A stretch of 64,000 nucleotides of DNA, taken from Sycon ciliatum. Its lineage: Eukaryota; Porifera; Calcarea; Leucosolenida; Sycettidae. The stretch covers positions 34,152,243-34,216,242 of the forward strand of contig NC_088650.1 in the NCBI RefSeq assembly GCF_964019385.1, in the 5' to 3' direction. A program made the translations under genes and the position numbers. Positions 31,838 through 42,917 of this stretch are shown here, piece after piece; the first letter of the stretch is position 1; the number at the start of each line of letters is the position of its first letter. The notes beneath the pieces were generated by a model. The model did not search any database and was not told where the DNA came from. It saw only the letters and a list, made by a program, of their open reading frames with translations.

Positions 31838-32578
31838 GTAAGTATGCTTTGATGCTGTTCATGGCCAGCAATCGAGGACATCTGAGAGTTGTAATTTTTG
31901 TACTCCTCCGAGGTGTGATTTTTGGCGTGCTGGGCCAAGCACAAGGAAGCCATCTGCAAAAAAACTGCAGAAAATGGTTTTTGTTTGATCCTTTGGTGTA
32001 ATCTTTGTTTCTAGTCGAAGCTAGTTGCTGTTTGGAGCAGAAACGCCTAAATTGACTATTTTCTGCATGTACTCATACATGTACTCATGTACTCAGTCAT
32101 GCAGTCTCACTCGTATTTTAGCTCTTTTTCTGGAATGGATGCTGCTCTGCGCCCCTTGGTGAACATTTCCTGCGCTCGTGGAGCAGCTGAAAAGGACCAC
32201 TGGTATGTCTGGTTCCTGGTTTGAAAGTGGAAAGTCGACTTTTGTGCCTTGAAAAAGGAGTAGAGAGCGATAAAGGTACGTCTGTGGCTTATTTTTGAGT
32301 GCTCCTCGTACATTTTTGATCGTGATAGAAATTCTCAGACCAAAGTCTGATGGCCGCACAGTTTTCTTGTGGATTTTTTAGTTGTTTCATCTCGTATCTA
32401 TGTCAGTATCGTGATGGTGAAGTGGAGAGGGTGATTTTCTTCCTCTAGGCTTCGTTCGGCCGACTTTGCTTCGTCCTCGTTGAAAAGTGATCCTGAAAAA
32501 AAGGTCGATTCGCAAAATTATGTTGATTTTCAATGTACATGATGACATGCGATTGCTGGCTATGTTGCTGTCTAACGT

Positions 32579-32740
32579 TATCTACTGAGGAGTCTGTGGC
32601 TACACTAGGTCACATGTAGTATCTACTGAGGAGTCTGTGGCTACACTAGGTCACATGACTAGTATCTACTGAGGAGTCTGTGGCTACACTAGGTCACATG
32701 GTTATAATAGTATATACTGAGGAGTCTGACATGGTTATAC
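32579..32740. repeat. 43-47-bp tandem repeat
   Basis: Four copies built on GAGTCTGTGGCTACACTAGG. Two further copies with TACTTTGGAGTCTGTAGC lie at 34926-35025, also in this gene. Confidence 0.85.
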
Positions 32741-32884
32741 ACTACCTGATGAGAAAGCTATCTCGTCGGAGATTGTGCATATGCCCGCTGTGTGTTGTTT
32801 GTGCGCACGTGTTAAGACAATAATACAGGGGGGGGTAGGTATGCTGACCAGAAACCGTCACATGACTTTAATAGACAACTGTAT

Positions 32885-32975
32885 GCTATGGACTGGTTGC
32901 TATGGACCAGGTTGCTATGGACTGGTTGCTATGGACTGTATGCTATGGACCAGGTTGCTATGGACTGTATGGTTA
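32885..32975. repeat. GGTTGCTATGGACT short repeat
   Basis: Six imperfect copies of a 13-17-bp unit, (GG)TTGCTATGGACC/TG. Confidence 0.8.
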
Positions 32976-33116
32976 CATATCTGTGTCTACTGTAAAACTG
33001 GAAAATTTCGGTGGAGATTTCTGGAGTCGATTTAGTCATTTTTCCAAGATTCCTTTTGAGTTTCTCTCCCCTCTCCTGGTGAGACCCACATGACCAGTTT
33101 TGGCAGTGAGCATGTA

Positions 33117-33176
33117 CAGTGTGTGTGTGTGTGTGTACGCGTGTGTGTGTGTGTGTGCGTGTGTGTGTGTGTGTGT

Positions 33177-33263
<87 letters not shown>

Positions 33264-33264
33264 C
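33117..33264. repeat. (GT)n(CT)n(GT)n compound microsatellite
   Basis: (GT) tracts flank a 68-bp (CT)n core. The array ends 10 bp before the tetraspanin exon 4 acceptor, so the pyrimidine tract of that splice site overlaps repeat DNA. Confidence 0.95.
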
Positions 33265-33274
33265 TGTTGTTTAG

Positions 33275-33346
33275 CACACTGTGGTGATGAGCCTGTCACT
33301 GATCCTGTCGCTATTCCTAGTCTACAAGTCTCTAGTACCAGTCGCT
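33275..33346 (+). CDS. Tetraspanin, coding exon 4 (TM3)
   Basis: Acceptor GTTGTTTAG, donor GTAAGT at 33347, 24 codons, phase 0 on both sides; residues 194-217. Encodes HTVVMSLSLILSLFLVYKSL, the third membrane segment, joined to VVI from exon 3. Found only from splice signals, since it is too short to stand out as an open frame. The surrounding microsatellites make its splice context unusual. Confidence 0.8.
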
Positions 33347-33526
33347 GTAAGTCTGGTGTTTAGAATGCTTCAGGCGTGTTGCTACTGACACAAGTTCTGT
33401 GTTGTTCAAGCTACAGGGTGTGTTGCTACTGTGCTCATCAAGCTACAGGGCGTGTTGCTACTGTGCTCATCAAGCTACAGGGCGTGTTGCTACTGTGCTC
33501 ATCAAGCACAAAGTGTTCACTAGCGG

Positions 33527-33544
33527 GTGTGTGTGTGTATATGT

Positions 33545-33603
<59 letters not shown>

Positions 33604-33622
33604 TGTGTGTGTGTATGTGTGC
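33527..33622. repeat. (GT)n microsatellite
   Basis: Long GT run with TATG interruptions, in tetraspanin intron 4. Confidence 0.95.
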
Positions 33623-33894
33623 CCGTCATCGCTGCTCACGGACTTGTAGTCGTCCGACCGTTCAGGACCGTCAGGGTTTCACATATGTTTGCGCCTGCTC
33701 CCGCCGATTTCGCTTACCGCATCACTTGGATCGTCACGGGTCAATATAAATAATGTAATACAAACCGGTCTTGTCCTTTGCGTCCTGCGTCCCGGGGAAC
33801 GGAATGGCTGAGATTCCGTTACATCCTCCTCTCTCTCAGCTGCCCCTCCGGGGCCACGTAGCCTTCATGGCAGTGGCTCAACAGGACAGGACAG

Positions 33895-33896
<2 letters not shown>

Positions 33897-33950
<54 letters not shown>
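33897..33950. repeat. (GT)n microsatellite
   Basis: GT run in tetraspanin intron 4. A further interrupted run with a G homopolymer lies at 34076-34180. Confidence 0.95.
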
Positions 33951-35620
33951 CCGATGACAGCAAGACTTGGCGGGGCACTAGAAGTCCTGCCAATGACGTG
34001 CCCTCCAAACTCTGGCCCCCTCCGGGGGTGACATTGCCCAATGGGCAGTCATGCTATAGTAGTAGTAGTAGTTGTGCGTGTGTGTGTGTGTATGTGTGTG
34101 TATGTGTGTGTCCGCGTGCGTGTGTGTGTGTGTGTGCCTGCGTGCGTGTGTATGTGTGTGTGGGGAGGGGGGGGGGGGATAGCCCTGATCCTGATGTCAC
34201 CTCAATGGCAACTCAGCAGTCACTACGGATTAGGGACAGGACCATGGGTTCCAGGATGCCACCATTTAACACCACATACCAGCCCAGTATGATTATGACA
34301 TTGAGCATCTGTGACCATCTCCCCACCATATGTGTTATACTGTTGTTTTGGGCATGTTAGCAGAGCAATCACTGCTCCCCCTTCATTCCTCTTGGAGGCA
34401 AACATGGAAGTTTACGTGGGAATGAACTGATCTAACACTATTATCACCAACCCTCAATGCTCTTAGCTCACGCCTGAGCTAGGCACCCTTGTCTCGTTAC
34501 ATGGGGCAATTCTCAGTCATCAGTCATCAGGGCAGTCATGAGTCATGAGTCATCAGTCATCAGGGCCGTCTTGTATTAAGCAGTCCAGTGACCTATCTAC
34601 GGGATGCGGATGGAAACGTGCCGAGATGGAAATTCCGACACGTATTTTTCAGCACGTATCAGGCACGTATCAGCGTACATGCCAGTCACTTTGACTGGCG
34701 CCATGGTGGGGTAAAACAAATAGTACTCGAAGGCGTTGCACGCCCTAAATACGAGTCGAATTGCAGTTTTTTTTTGTGAAAGCCTGAGCGCGTGTTTGGG
34801 CACACATGAACCGCAAGCATACCGCGTCCACGCGCCAGTCGTGAACACAGCTTTAGCCTCGCCCAGATTCTTTGTAATTAAATAGAGACGTGTCTACCCT
34901 GGTTGTTACCGTTAGTTTGACTATTGTAGTATGGTACTTTGGAGTCTGTAGCTACACTAGGTCACATGACTAGTATGGTACTTTGGAGTCTGTAGCTACA
35001 CTAGGTCACATGACTAGTATGGTACTTTTTAGGTGAGCTTCTGGTGTTTAAATAGTGCAGCTTATTCTCCAGAAAATACGGTAATATTTATTCTCCGGAA
35101 AATACGGTAATATTTATACGTTTCTGCTTGTAGTCACGACTGCTACAATTGCAGCTGGTAAACTATGTACATGTGAAAATGGGTTGGCCATCTTGTGTAG
35201 CTTTCCACAACGTGGTTCGCGGCTGTAGTTTTTATGGTGGGAGATCTGCGCCAAGCCAATGCTGGATTGTTCAATAGTAGACGCTCTGCAGAGCCTGGGA
35301 GCCATTGCCCATGACAGACCAGCATGGCGAGATCTATGCATGAGGGTCTGTGCATTGTGATATTCCGACAGATCCTGAAACAGTCAAACTCAGGAAATAG
35401 CACTATCATTATCACTCAGGCTGCAATATTCATAATTATAGACATAAATGACATATCTTCAATACCCATGAGCTACATTGTATATATTATGATATAAGTA
35501 TCATAAGTATTACTATCATCGTTCTAGCTCATTTTTTCCCCTGTCATAGTCCTGTTTATCATGTTCAGCATAAGCGAAGTTGTGGATCATGCTTGCATGG
35601 TTGACTCCAACTCGTACATG

Positions 35621-35773
35621 CAAGTAATAATAATAATAATAATAATAATTTGAAACTCGGGTATTGAGCCAATAATAAAAGTAGAAAGGAAAAGGACATA
35701 TAGTATCTAGTTACAGTGGTGGAGAGTTACTCTTAACTCGTTTCCATAATTATGTCCTTTTCCTTTCTACTAC

Positions 35774-35810
<37 letters not shown>

Positions 35811-35812
35811 CT
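35621..35812. repeat. Hairpin unit between (TAA)n runs
   Basis: Inverted copies of AGTAGAAAGGAAAAGGACAT (about 35679 and 35748) are framed on both outer sides by (AAT)n. Resembles other units in this window that sit between TAA microsatellites. Confidence 0.7.
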
Positions 35813-35894
35813 ATGTACAGTATCTTGTTTTAGTCTCTTGCGGATACAGTCTACTTGTAGTATATTTGTTAATACAGTCTAGTATACTTGTTAA

Positions 35895-36747
35895 AGGGGA
35901 AGTTAAGGCAAAAATTAAAATTTCACCAGTTGTAGTCTTCGGGGTGCTGAGTCGAATGGTCGTGGTCCGAGGAAGCTGAGACGCTCCCTTCCTCCTTGAA
36001 TCCCAATCGAACTCGCGCACTTCCACCGAAACTGGGTGACTGCGCCCTACTAGATGGGGATTTGTATGCAAAATGTCACTAAAAGCGCCATTTTGCTCGT
36101 ATAAAAGCACGGATGACCGCGATTGGCCCATATGTTGTAGCCTTTTGGACGCTGAGTCGACTGGTTTTGGTCCGAAAAGGCTGCGATGCAGCGTTCCTCC
36201 TTTATTCCCAATCGAACATGGTTGAACAAGCGGTCACGTGCTCCTGCGTACGCCAGTCACCTGGTCACCGTGCCTGCAGGGTACAACTTACTACTAGCCT
36301 GTTTGACCTTTTTTGGGTGCAGTCCTGTCACTCGAGTTGAACCTTGGTGTGAAAGTTGTCGCCTGCTGGCGTGGTGACCAGGTGATTTGGGCACCCAGGA
36401 GCACGTGACCGCTTGTTCAACCATGTTCGATTGGGAATAAAGGAGGAACGCTGCATCGCAGCCTTTTCGGACCAAAACCAGTCGACTCAGCGTCCAAAAG
36501 ACTACAACATATGGGCCAATCGCGGTCATCCGTGCTTTTATAAGAACGAAATGGCGCTTTTAGTGACATTTTGCATACAAATCCCCATCTAGTAGGGCGC
36601 AGTCACCCAGTTTCGGTGGAAGTGCGCGAGTTCGATTGGGATTCAAGTAGGAAGGGAGCGTCTCAGCTTTCTCGGACCAATACCATTCGACTCAGCACCC
36701 CGAAGACTACAACTGGTGGAATTTTAATTTTTGCCTTAACTTCCCCT
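35895..36747. mobile_element. Foldback piggyBac-like MITE
   Basis: An 853-bp element flanked by TTAA (35891-35894; 36748-36751). The ends are AGGGGAAGTTAAGGC and its complement. Almost the entire element is two inverted arms of about 400 bp around a short centre near 36330-36370, differing by a few substitutions. TTAA targets and no coding frame indicate a non-autonomous piggyBac-like element. It interrupts an AATACAGTCTAGTATACTTG tandem motif that remains on both sides. Confidence 0.87.
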
Positions 36748-36779
36748 TTAATACAGTCTAGTATACTTGTTAGAACTTC

Positions 36780-37085
36780 AGAGTAGGCATGGATGGACAT
36801 TCATTGTAAGAAACTGGGGGTAGACATGGATGGACATTCATTGTAAGAAACTGGGGGTAGACATGGATGGACATTCATTGTAAGAAACTGGGAGTGGAGA
36901 TGGATGGATATTTGATCATTGTAAGAAACTGACAGTAGAGATGGATGGAGATTTGATCATTGTAAGAAGCTGACCAGTAGAGATGGATGGAAAATATGAT
37001 CATTGTAAGCAGCTGACAGTAGACATGGATGGAGATTTGATCATTGTAAGCAGCTAAGAGTAGACATGGATGGAGATTTTCACTG
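36780..37085. repeat. 37-47-bp tandem repeat
   Basis: Seven to eight copies containing GACATGGATGG and CATTGTAAGAARCTG. Ends about 50 bp before tetraspanin exon 5. Confidence 0.85.
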
Positions 37086-37134
37086 AACCTTGCGTCTGTA
37101 ATGTTCTATGTTATGTTTTTGTTTGTTCCCTTAG

Positions 37135-37227
37135 CAACACGGTGTGGAAACATACTACCTTGCTGCCATGGAAACGTACGACACTAAAGTTCATGTCCAC
37201 AATGCCATTGATCATGTACAGAGTAAT
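37135..37227 (+). CDS. Tetraspanin, coding exon 5 (start of large loop)
   Basis: Acceptor TGTTCCCTTAG, donor GTAAGT at 37228, 31 codons, phase 0; residues 218-248. Encodes QHGVETYYLAAMETYDTKVH and ends AIDHVQSN, which matches the helical first part of the tetraspanin large extracellular loop, where a similar amphipathic stretch runs directly into the CCG motif. Exon 6 supplies that motif with no frame change. Confidence 0.82.
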
Positions 37228-37309
37228 GTAAGTGTTGATATAGAATGAACTGTTGTGCTGCAGTGCTTTGTGTTATACATACTATACAGGACTATACAGG
37301 ACTATATCA

Positions 37310-37424
37310 GTATCCATGTATCCATGTATCCATGTATCCATGTATCCATGTATCCATGTATCCATGTATCCATGTATCCATGTATCCATGTATCCATGTA
37401 TCCATGTATCCATGTATCCATGTG
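37310..37424. repeat. 8-bp tandem repeat
   Basis: About 14 copies of ATCCATGT in tetraspanin intron 5. Open on both strands, so it yields spurious frames. Confidence 0.95.
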
Positions 37425-37664
37425 GACATCAGGGAGCTTGGCACACAGGGAGATCATATCGATGTGCTGTGTGCTGATTATGTCAGCCTTGAAGGCTCCA
37501 GTGTTGGTTGGGTTTATGTTTATGGTCGGCATGCCACAGCCTTACTGATGGCCACGTGTTGCATAGGACATAGATCGCATACAGCTGTGTGCTTTGTGCT
37601 GCGCGCTGCTTGGTGTAATACTGTGTTTTGTGACACTGCTTGGTGTGAATTGTGTGTTGTGTTT

Positions 37665-38870
37665 TGTGACATGATGTGCTGTGACACTGTGCGGTGTGAA
37701 ACTGTGCGGTGTGAAACTGTGCGGTGTGACACTGTGCGGTGTGACACTGTGCAGTGTGACACTGTGCAGTGTGACACTGTGCGGTGTGACACTGTGCGGT
37801 GTGACACTGTGCAGTGTGACACTGTGCGGTGTGACACTGTGCAGTGTGACACTGTGCGGTGTGACACTGTGCAGTGTGACACTGTGCGGTGTGAAACTGT
37901 GCGGTGTGAAACTGTGCGGTGTGACACTGTGCGGTGTGACACTGTGCGGTGTGACACTGTGCGGTGTGACACTGTGCGGTGTGACACTGTGCGGTGTGAC
38001 ACTGTGCGGTGTGATACTGTGCGGTGTGACACTGTGCGGTGTGACACTGTGCAGTGTGACACTGTGCGATGTGACACTGTGCGGTGTTACACTGTGCGGT
38101 GTTACACTGTGCGGTGTAACGCTGTGTGTTGTGACATGGTGTGCTGTGAAACTGTGCGGTGTGACACTGTGCAGTGTGACACTGTGCAGTGTGACACTGT
38201 GCAGTGTGACACTGTGCGGTGTGACACTGTGCAGTGTGACACTGTGCGGTGTGACACTGTGCAGTGTGACACTGTGCGGTGTGACACTGTGCGGTGTGAC
38301 ACTGTGCGGTGTGACACTGTGCGGTGTGACACTGTGCGGTGTGACACTGTGCAGTGTGACACTGTGCGGTGTGACACTGTGCGGTGTGACACTGTGCGGT
38401 GTGACACTGTGCGGTGTAACACTGTGCGGTGTGACACTGTGCAGTGTAACACTGTGCGGTGTGACACTGTGCAGTGTGACACTGTGCAGTGTGACACTGT
38501 GCGGTGTAACGCTGTGTGCTGTGACACTGTGCGGTGTAACACTGTGCGGTGTGACACTGTGCAGTGTAACACTGTGCGGTGTGACACTGTGCAGTGTGAC
38601 ACTGTGCAGTGTGACACTGTGCGGTGTAACGCTGTGTGCTGTGACATGGTGCGGTGTGACACTGTGCAGTGTGACACTGTGCGGTGTGACCCTGTGCAGT
38701 GTGACACTCTGCGGTGTGACACTGTGCGGTGTAACGCTGTGTGCTGTGACATGGTGCAGTGTAACACTGTGCGGTGTGACACTGTGCGGTGTGACACTGT
38801 GCAGTGTCACGCTGTGTGCTGTGACATGGTGCGGTGTGACACTGTGTAGTATGACACTCTGTGGTATGTC
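37665..38870. repeat. 15-bp minisatellite, largest array
   Basis: About 80 copies of a 15-bp unit GTGACACTGTGCGGT with variant GCAGT/GCGGT ends. A higher-order pattern is visible: a block containing GTAACGCTGTGTGCTGTGAC recurs at 38500, 38620, 38735 and 38810. The array ends about 50 bp before exon 6. Long Cys-rich or His/Ser-rich frames over it are artefacts. Confidence 0.95.
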
Positions 38871-38917
38871 ACTTTGTTGGCTGTGCATTCTTTGGACATT
38901 CTTCTGCGCACAAACAG

Positions 38918-39130
38918 TTTGAATGCTGTGGAGCTGTAAGTCCTAGCGACTGGGAGGATGTGTCCTCCAATTCCACACACCAGCTGGATGTGGAAGCATT
39001 TCCGGCAAGTTGTTGTGTGGAAACGTCTTCTATCATCAACAGTCACCCACCTAGGCACCGCTGTACTGCCACTGGAGGAACCAGTCATGCTGACAAACAT
39101 GCTGACGATGGCACTCTGCATTATACAAAG
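38918..39130 (+). CDS. Tetraspanin, coding exon 6 (large extracellular loop)
   Basis: Acceptor GCACAAACAG, donor GTAAGA at 39131, 71 codons, phase 0; residues 249-319. Opens with FECCGAVSPSDWE, carrying the family-defining CCG (251-253), followed by PASCC (280-281) and a further Cys at 297. With Cys 321 in exon 7 this gives the six-cysteine pattern for three disulphides. A potential N-glycosylation site (NST) is at 266. The stretch between the last two cysteines is rich in His and charged residues. This exon is the strongest evidence for the family. Confidence 0.9.
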
Positions 39131-39181
39131 GTAAGAATGATCAGTTTGTGATGTGATACACTTGATTCATTTCCATATTTC

Positions 39182-39525
39182 CTCCCCCCCCCCCCCCCTC
39201 CTGGATTCCTTCCCCTTATCCCCGACGAGTCTTTCCCCCTGATCCCTCTCCTGATTCCTCTCCTGATCCCTCTCCTGATTCCTCTCCTGATCCCTCTCCT
39301 GATTCCTCTCCTGATTCATCGCCTGATCCCTCCCCCCCCCCCCCCTCCCGATTCCTTTCCCGATACCCCCCCCCCCCCCCCGCCTGATTCCTTTCCCGAT
39401 ACCCTCCCCCCCCCCCCCGATTCCTTTCCCCGATACCCTTCCCCCCGATTCCTTTCCCCAATGCCCCCCCCCCCCCCCCCCGATTCCTTTCCCAGATACC
39501 CTTCCCCCCAATTCCTTTTGCAGAT
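39182..39525. repeat. C-rich/TCCTGATTCC low-complexity array
   Basis: Alternating TCCTGATCCCTC units and C homopolymers of 9-18 bases in tetraspanin intron 6. The minus-strand Gly/Arg-rich frames are artefacts. Confidence 0.9.
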
Positions 39526-39592
39526 ATATTCCCAGTAAGCCATGAACGGAGACCCCCTCGTCTTAGGCCTCGGCCTTTGGGGAATCCATAAA

Positions 39593-40230
39593 CGAGAGAG
39601 CTTGGAAGCTCAGGGCCCTACGCTATGCTTTTTTGCCTTGATGACCTAGACAAAAAAAGCATAGGGATGTTATAAATTCTTTAAAAAATTCCTTTTTTTT
39701 AAGACATAACCTGGGATTCGAACCCACACTATCGTGCCCTGCATGCATCCCCCGATACACTTCGCATACATACTAATTCTTCCAAGTTGCTTCACATTAT
39801 GATCTTGCTTTTGAAAGCCCTATTTGAATATGCATTGTGGGCAGCCGTCTTTGATGGTACGGTACGGTAGGGATAGGTACGGGACAGGTACGATCGAGGG
39901 TAATACGACACCGTCTCCCGTACCGTACCATCAAACACAGCTGGCCACATACAGCTGCCCGCAATATTCAAATAGGGCTTTCAAATGCAAGATCATAACG
40001 TGAAGCAACTTGGAAGAATGGGTATGAATGCGAAGTGTATGGGGGAATGCATGTAGGGCGATAGTGCGGGTTCGAATCCCAGGATATGCCTGAAAAAAAA
40101 AATAGGAGAATTGAAAAATTTATAACATCCCTATGATTTTTTGCCGTCAGACACGGGATAGCGCCAGGCGTGACACAAACACACAAATACCAAATTAAAG
40201 CTGTGTGGACCCTGGCTAGCGCCAGACGTT
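39593..40230. mobile_element. Foldback repeat with box B motifs, copy 1
   Basis: The two halves are inverted repeats around a centre near 39850-39935, which itself contains GGTACGGTAC / GTACCGTACC. Each arm carries GGGTTCGAATCCCAGG (or the complement), which matches an RNA polymerase III box B. Outer ends are CGAGAGAGCTTGGAAGC and CTGGCTAGCGCCAGACG. Copies 2 (60231-61068) and 3 (46801-48253) share all blocks. No coding frame. Confidence 0.8.
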
Positions 40231-40659
40231 TTCCGGGTAAACCTGGCCTGGTAGCTTTCTAAATCGAGCGAAAACCACAGCGAAATCGGCTGCTGAGAAT
40301 TTGAAAATTCAAATTTCCTTGCCGATCCAGCCCAATCGAGACTTTTGGCTGCCATCTTGTTAAATGTCCAAATTTCGCGAAAAAAACAGCCGTGAGTGTG
40401 CAACTGGCGGATGGGTTCGCCCATGGCGGAATTTTTTGTTGACGTAATCTTTTCTATGATGCATGCGCTGTGAGTCTTTTGGGAAGTTTTGCCCCGTGCA
40501 CTTGGCCGGGCTATACATTGTAAGGTCAGTGCCTAGCACGTGCTCTTACACTGCTCTGCGGCAAAATGCACGTTTTCTGAAAAAAGGCCGGTGACGTCCA
40601 TAACAAATTCCGCCGTGGGTGAGCGTATCTGCAGATTGTGCAGGGGAGATCCGGAGTTT

Positions 40660-40684
40660 CACACTTTTGTTTATCTACTCTTGC
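40660..40684. mobile_element. Partial end of the CAAGAGTAG MITE
   Basis: CACACTTTTGTTTATCTACT and the following CTTG match the right terminal repeat of the MITE at 59870-60135. No matching left end was found nearby. Confidence 0.4.
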
Positions 40685-40886
40685 TATTAGTATACCTATG
40701 CCATTGCAGTTGTGTAGAGTCCGGTGACGGTGACGGTGAGCCTTGCTAGTGTAGACTTCCTCATCATTTCCATTAAAATTTGTTTTTAGAAATGTGAACT
40801 ATGTGCAATCTATGGAATATCGTGAATTTGTTTAAAATGTGACATATGTGTGATTTGCTGAATTTGAATTTGTTTGCTTTCTGCAG

Positions 40887-40970
40887 GGCTGCTCCAGCCA
40901 GCTACGGCATTACATCAAGCGATATTTTATTTTGATTTCGTTCCAAGCCCTTCTGATCAGTGTTTGCTTG
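40887..40970 (+). CDS. Tetraspanin, coding exon 7 (GC motif, TM4)
   Basis: Acceptor TTTGCTTTCTGCAG, donor GTAAGT at 40971, 28 codons, phase 0; residues 320-347. Starts GCSSQLRHYIK, the conserved Gly-Cys that closes the large loop, followed by membrane segment 4 (YFILISFQALLISVCL). The intron after it is 7.7 kb and holds several transposons. Confidence 0.87.
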
Positions 40971-40983
40971 GTAAGTTGAAATA

Positions 40984-41385
40984 ATGTGACCTTCACTCAT
41001 GTGACCTTCACTCATGTGACCTTCACTCATGTGACCTCCACCACCCCCCACCCCCCCCCCCCCCCACACACACACACACAATCATGTGACCTCCACCCCC
41101 CCTCCCCTCCCCCCCCCCCCCCCACACACACACAATCATGTGCCCCCCCCACACACACACACAATCATGTGCCCCCCCCCCACACACACAATCACAGTGT
41201 GACCTCCATCCCCCCCCCCCCACACACAATCATGTGACCTCCCCCCCCCCCACAGGCCCACACACACACAATCATGTGACCCCACACACACACAATCATG
41301 TGACCTCCCCCCCCCCCCCCCCACACACACACAATTGCAATCATGTGACCTCCCCCCCCCCCCCCCCCCCACACACACATCGTAC
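40984..41385. repeat. C-run and ACACACA/ATCATGTGACCT array
   Basis: About ten degenerate units of ATCATGTGACCTCC, a poly-C run and (AC)n, starting 13 bp after the exon 7 donor. Confidence 0.92.
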
Positions 41386-41757
41386 ATGCACATGTACAAT
41401 GTACTAGTATAGGTGAAGTGTAGCGTAGTAGTCTGCAGGATGCACGGCCATACTGACCAACCACCAAAATCTCAATCCCTTGACAAGACATGCAGAATCC
41501 CTGGATGGCACGAAAAATCCCTGGATGGCACGAAAACAACTTTAAACAAGTGAAAAAGAACTTTTCCCGCCAAAAAAACGTTCGACTCTGCAGATCTGGG
41601 TACAGCAGAGTTCAACCCTCCAGTGCAGTTCAATCAGTCGGCGCCCGCCTGTCAGTGCAGATCTTGCAGGCTAGGCCAGTCAGATCTTGAAAGTGCCGTG
41701 CAGAGTTCAAAGTGCGAGTGGGCACCGTACATATTTTTGAAAAAACCTGGACATTCG

Positions 41758-42612
41758 CAGGCGCGTACGCAGGGGGGTTTCCCGTTGCCCGGAAACCCCC
41801 AAATGTTCCAAACGAGCAACATTTTTGTGCATTTTTGGTTGGGAGGGCGCGCGATTGATCTGACAAAAATGAAAACTTCAACAGGTCATAACTCAGTCAA
41901 ATCTCGCTCAATTCCAACGATCCAAATATCCAGGTCAAATAGAAACCTCTTAGCTGTCGGTAGAAACAATTCGCGAAGCACTGCGAGCAATGTTTCTTGG
42001 GATATATCATTTGTAAGTTGAGCCGCGATCTCGGCAATTTCCAAAGCGCGCAGTGCGACTTGAGTATCGAGAATTTGAGACTGTTTGTCACATCGACTTG
42101 CTCAAGTTTGCAGGGGCTTCACTTGTGATATTCTCAAGAGTATACAGCTAAACAATCGAAACTCTGCGATCGAGAAAAACGAAATCGCTGGAGCAGGAGC
42201 CGTTTGGGCCTTTGTTTGGGGCATTTTTCGCACCGTTGCTGCACTCTACCGCTGGTACAGTGCAGGAGCGTAGCAGCAGGTCCGGCCAGTCCGGCTGTGG
42301 CCTGACCAATGCCAAAAGTGCCCAGAATGCAGGATTTTGCTCCCTAATTTCCAATTTTTCCCGGGGGATACCCCCCGACCCCCATGGCCATGCACCCGGA
42401 CCACCTCCAACGGCGGTGCTACGCGCCTGCAGTGTCCTGGCTATCATGGTCGACCTCATTCTCTTCTCTCGTGGACGTGGATACCATTCCACTTCCAGGA
42501 AGATTGAGCGGGTAGAACTGATGAATATGAATATGATCCAAGGAACGCGAACAATGCAATATTTATGCTTCGGTTGGAAACCCCCCTAGAGGTGACCCTG
42601 CGTACGCGCCTG
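41758..42612. mobile_element. DNA element with CAGGCGCGTACGC ends
   Basis: An 855-bp unit with inverted ends CAGGCGCGTACGCAGG / CCTGCGTACGCGCCTG and a 5-bp direct duplication ATTCG (41753-41757; 42613-42617). Subterminal GGGGGGTTTCC occurs on both sides. Two stretches of CCCGGGGGATACCCCCCGAC-type GC-rich sequence lie inside. No transposase domain seen; superfamily not assigned. Confidence 0.75.
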
Positions 42613-42917
42613 ATTCGAGGCGAATACATGGAATATTCAGGAAAATCCAGTATCAGACACAACTGTGACTTTTCCGGGAGTTTGCTTGAAATCCCCGGGA
42701 CCCCGGGAGTAGTGTTGATTTCCCGGGATTTTCCCTGGGAAAATCGGGAGTGTTGGTCAGTATGCACGGCATGGTCATAGCATACCCCGATATTGCCATT
42801 ACTCCAAACTCACTCTCTTGTCTGTTGGTGTGTCACGTCCTGAACACGTGTGTGTCTTCTCTATACTCTAGCATAGGGACTAGACTGTGAACTTGTGTTT
42901 TGTGTTTGAACTTTTAA

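Noticed and set aside
37245..38922. Cys-rich frames of 413-534 codons and a His/Ser/Thr-rich antisense frame of 448 codons
   Set aside because: Products of the 8-bp and 15-bp tandem arrays in a tetraspanin intron. The only real coding part is exon 6, which starts at 38918.
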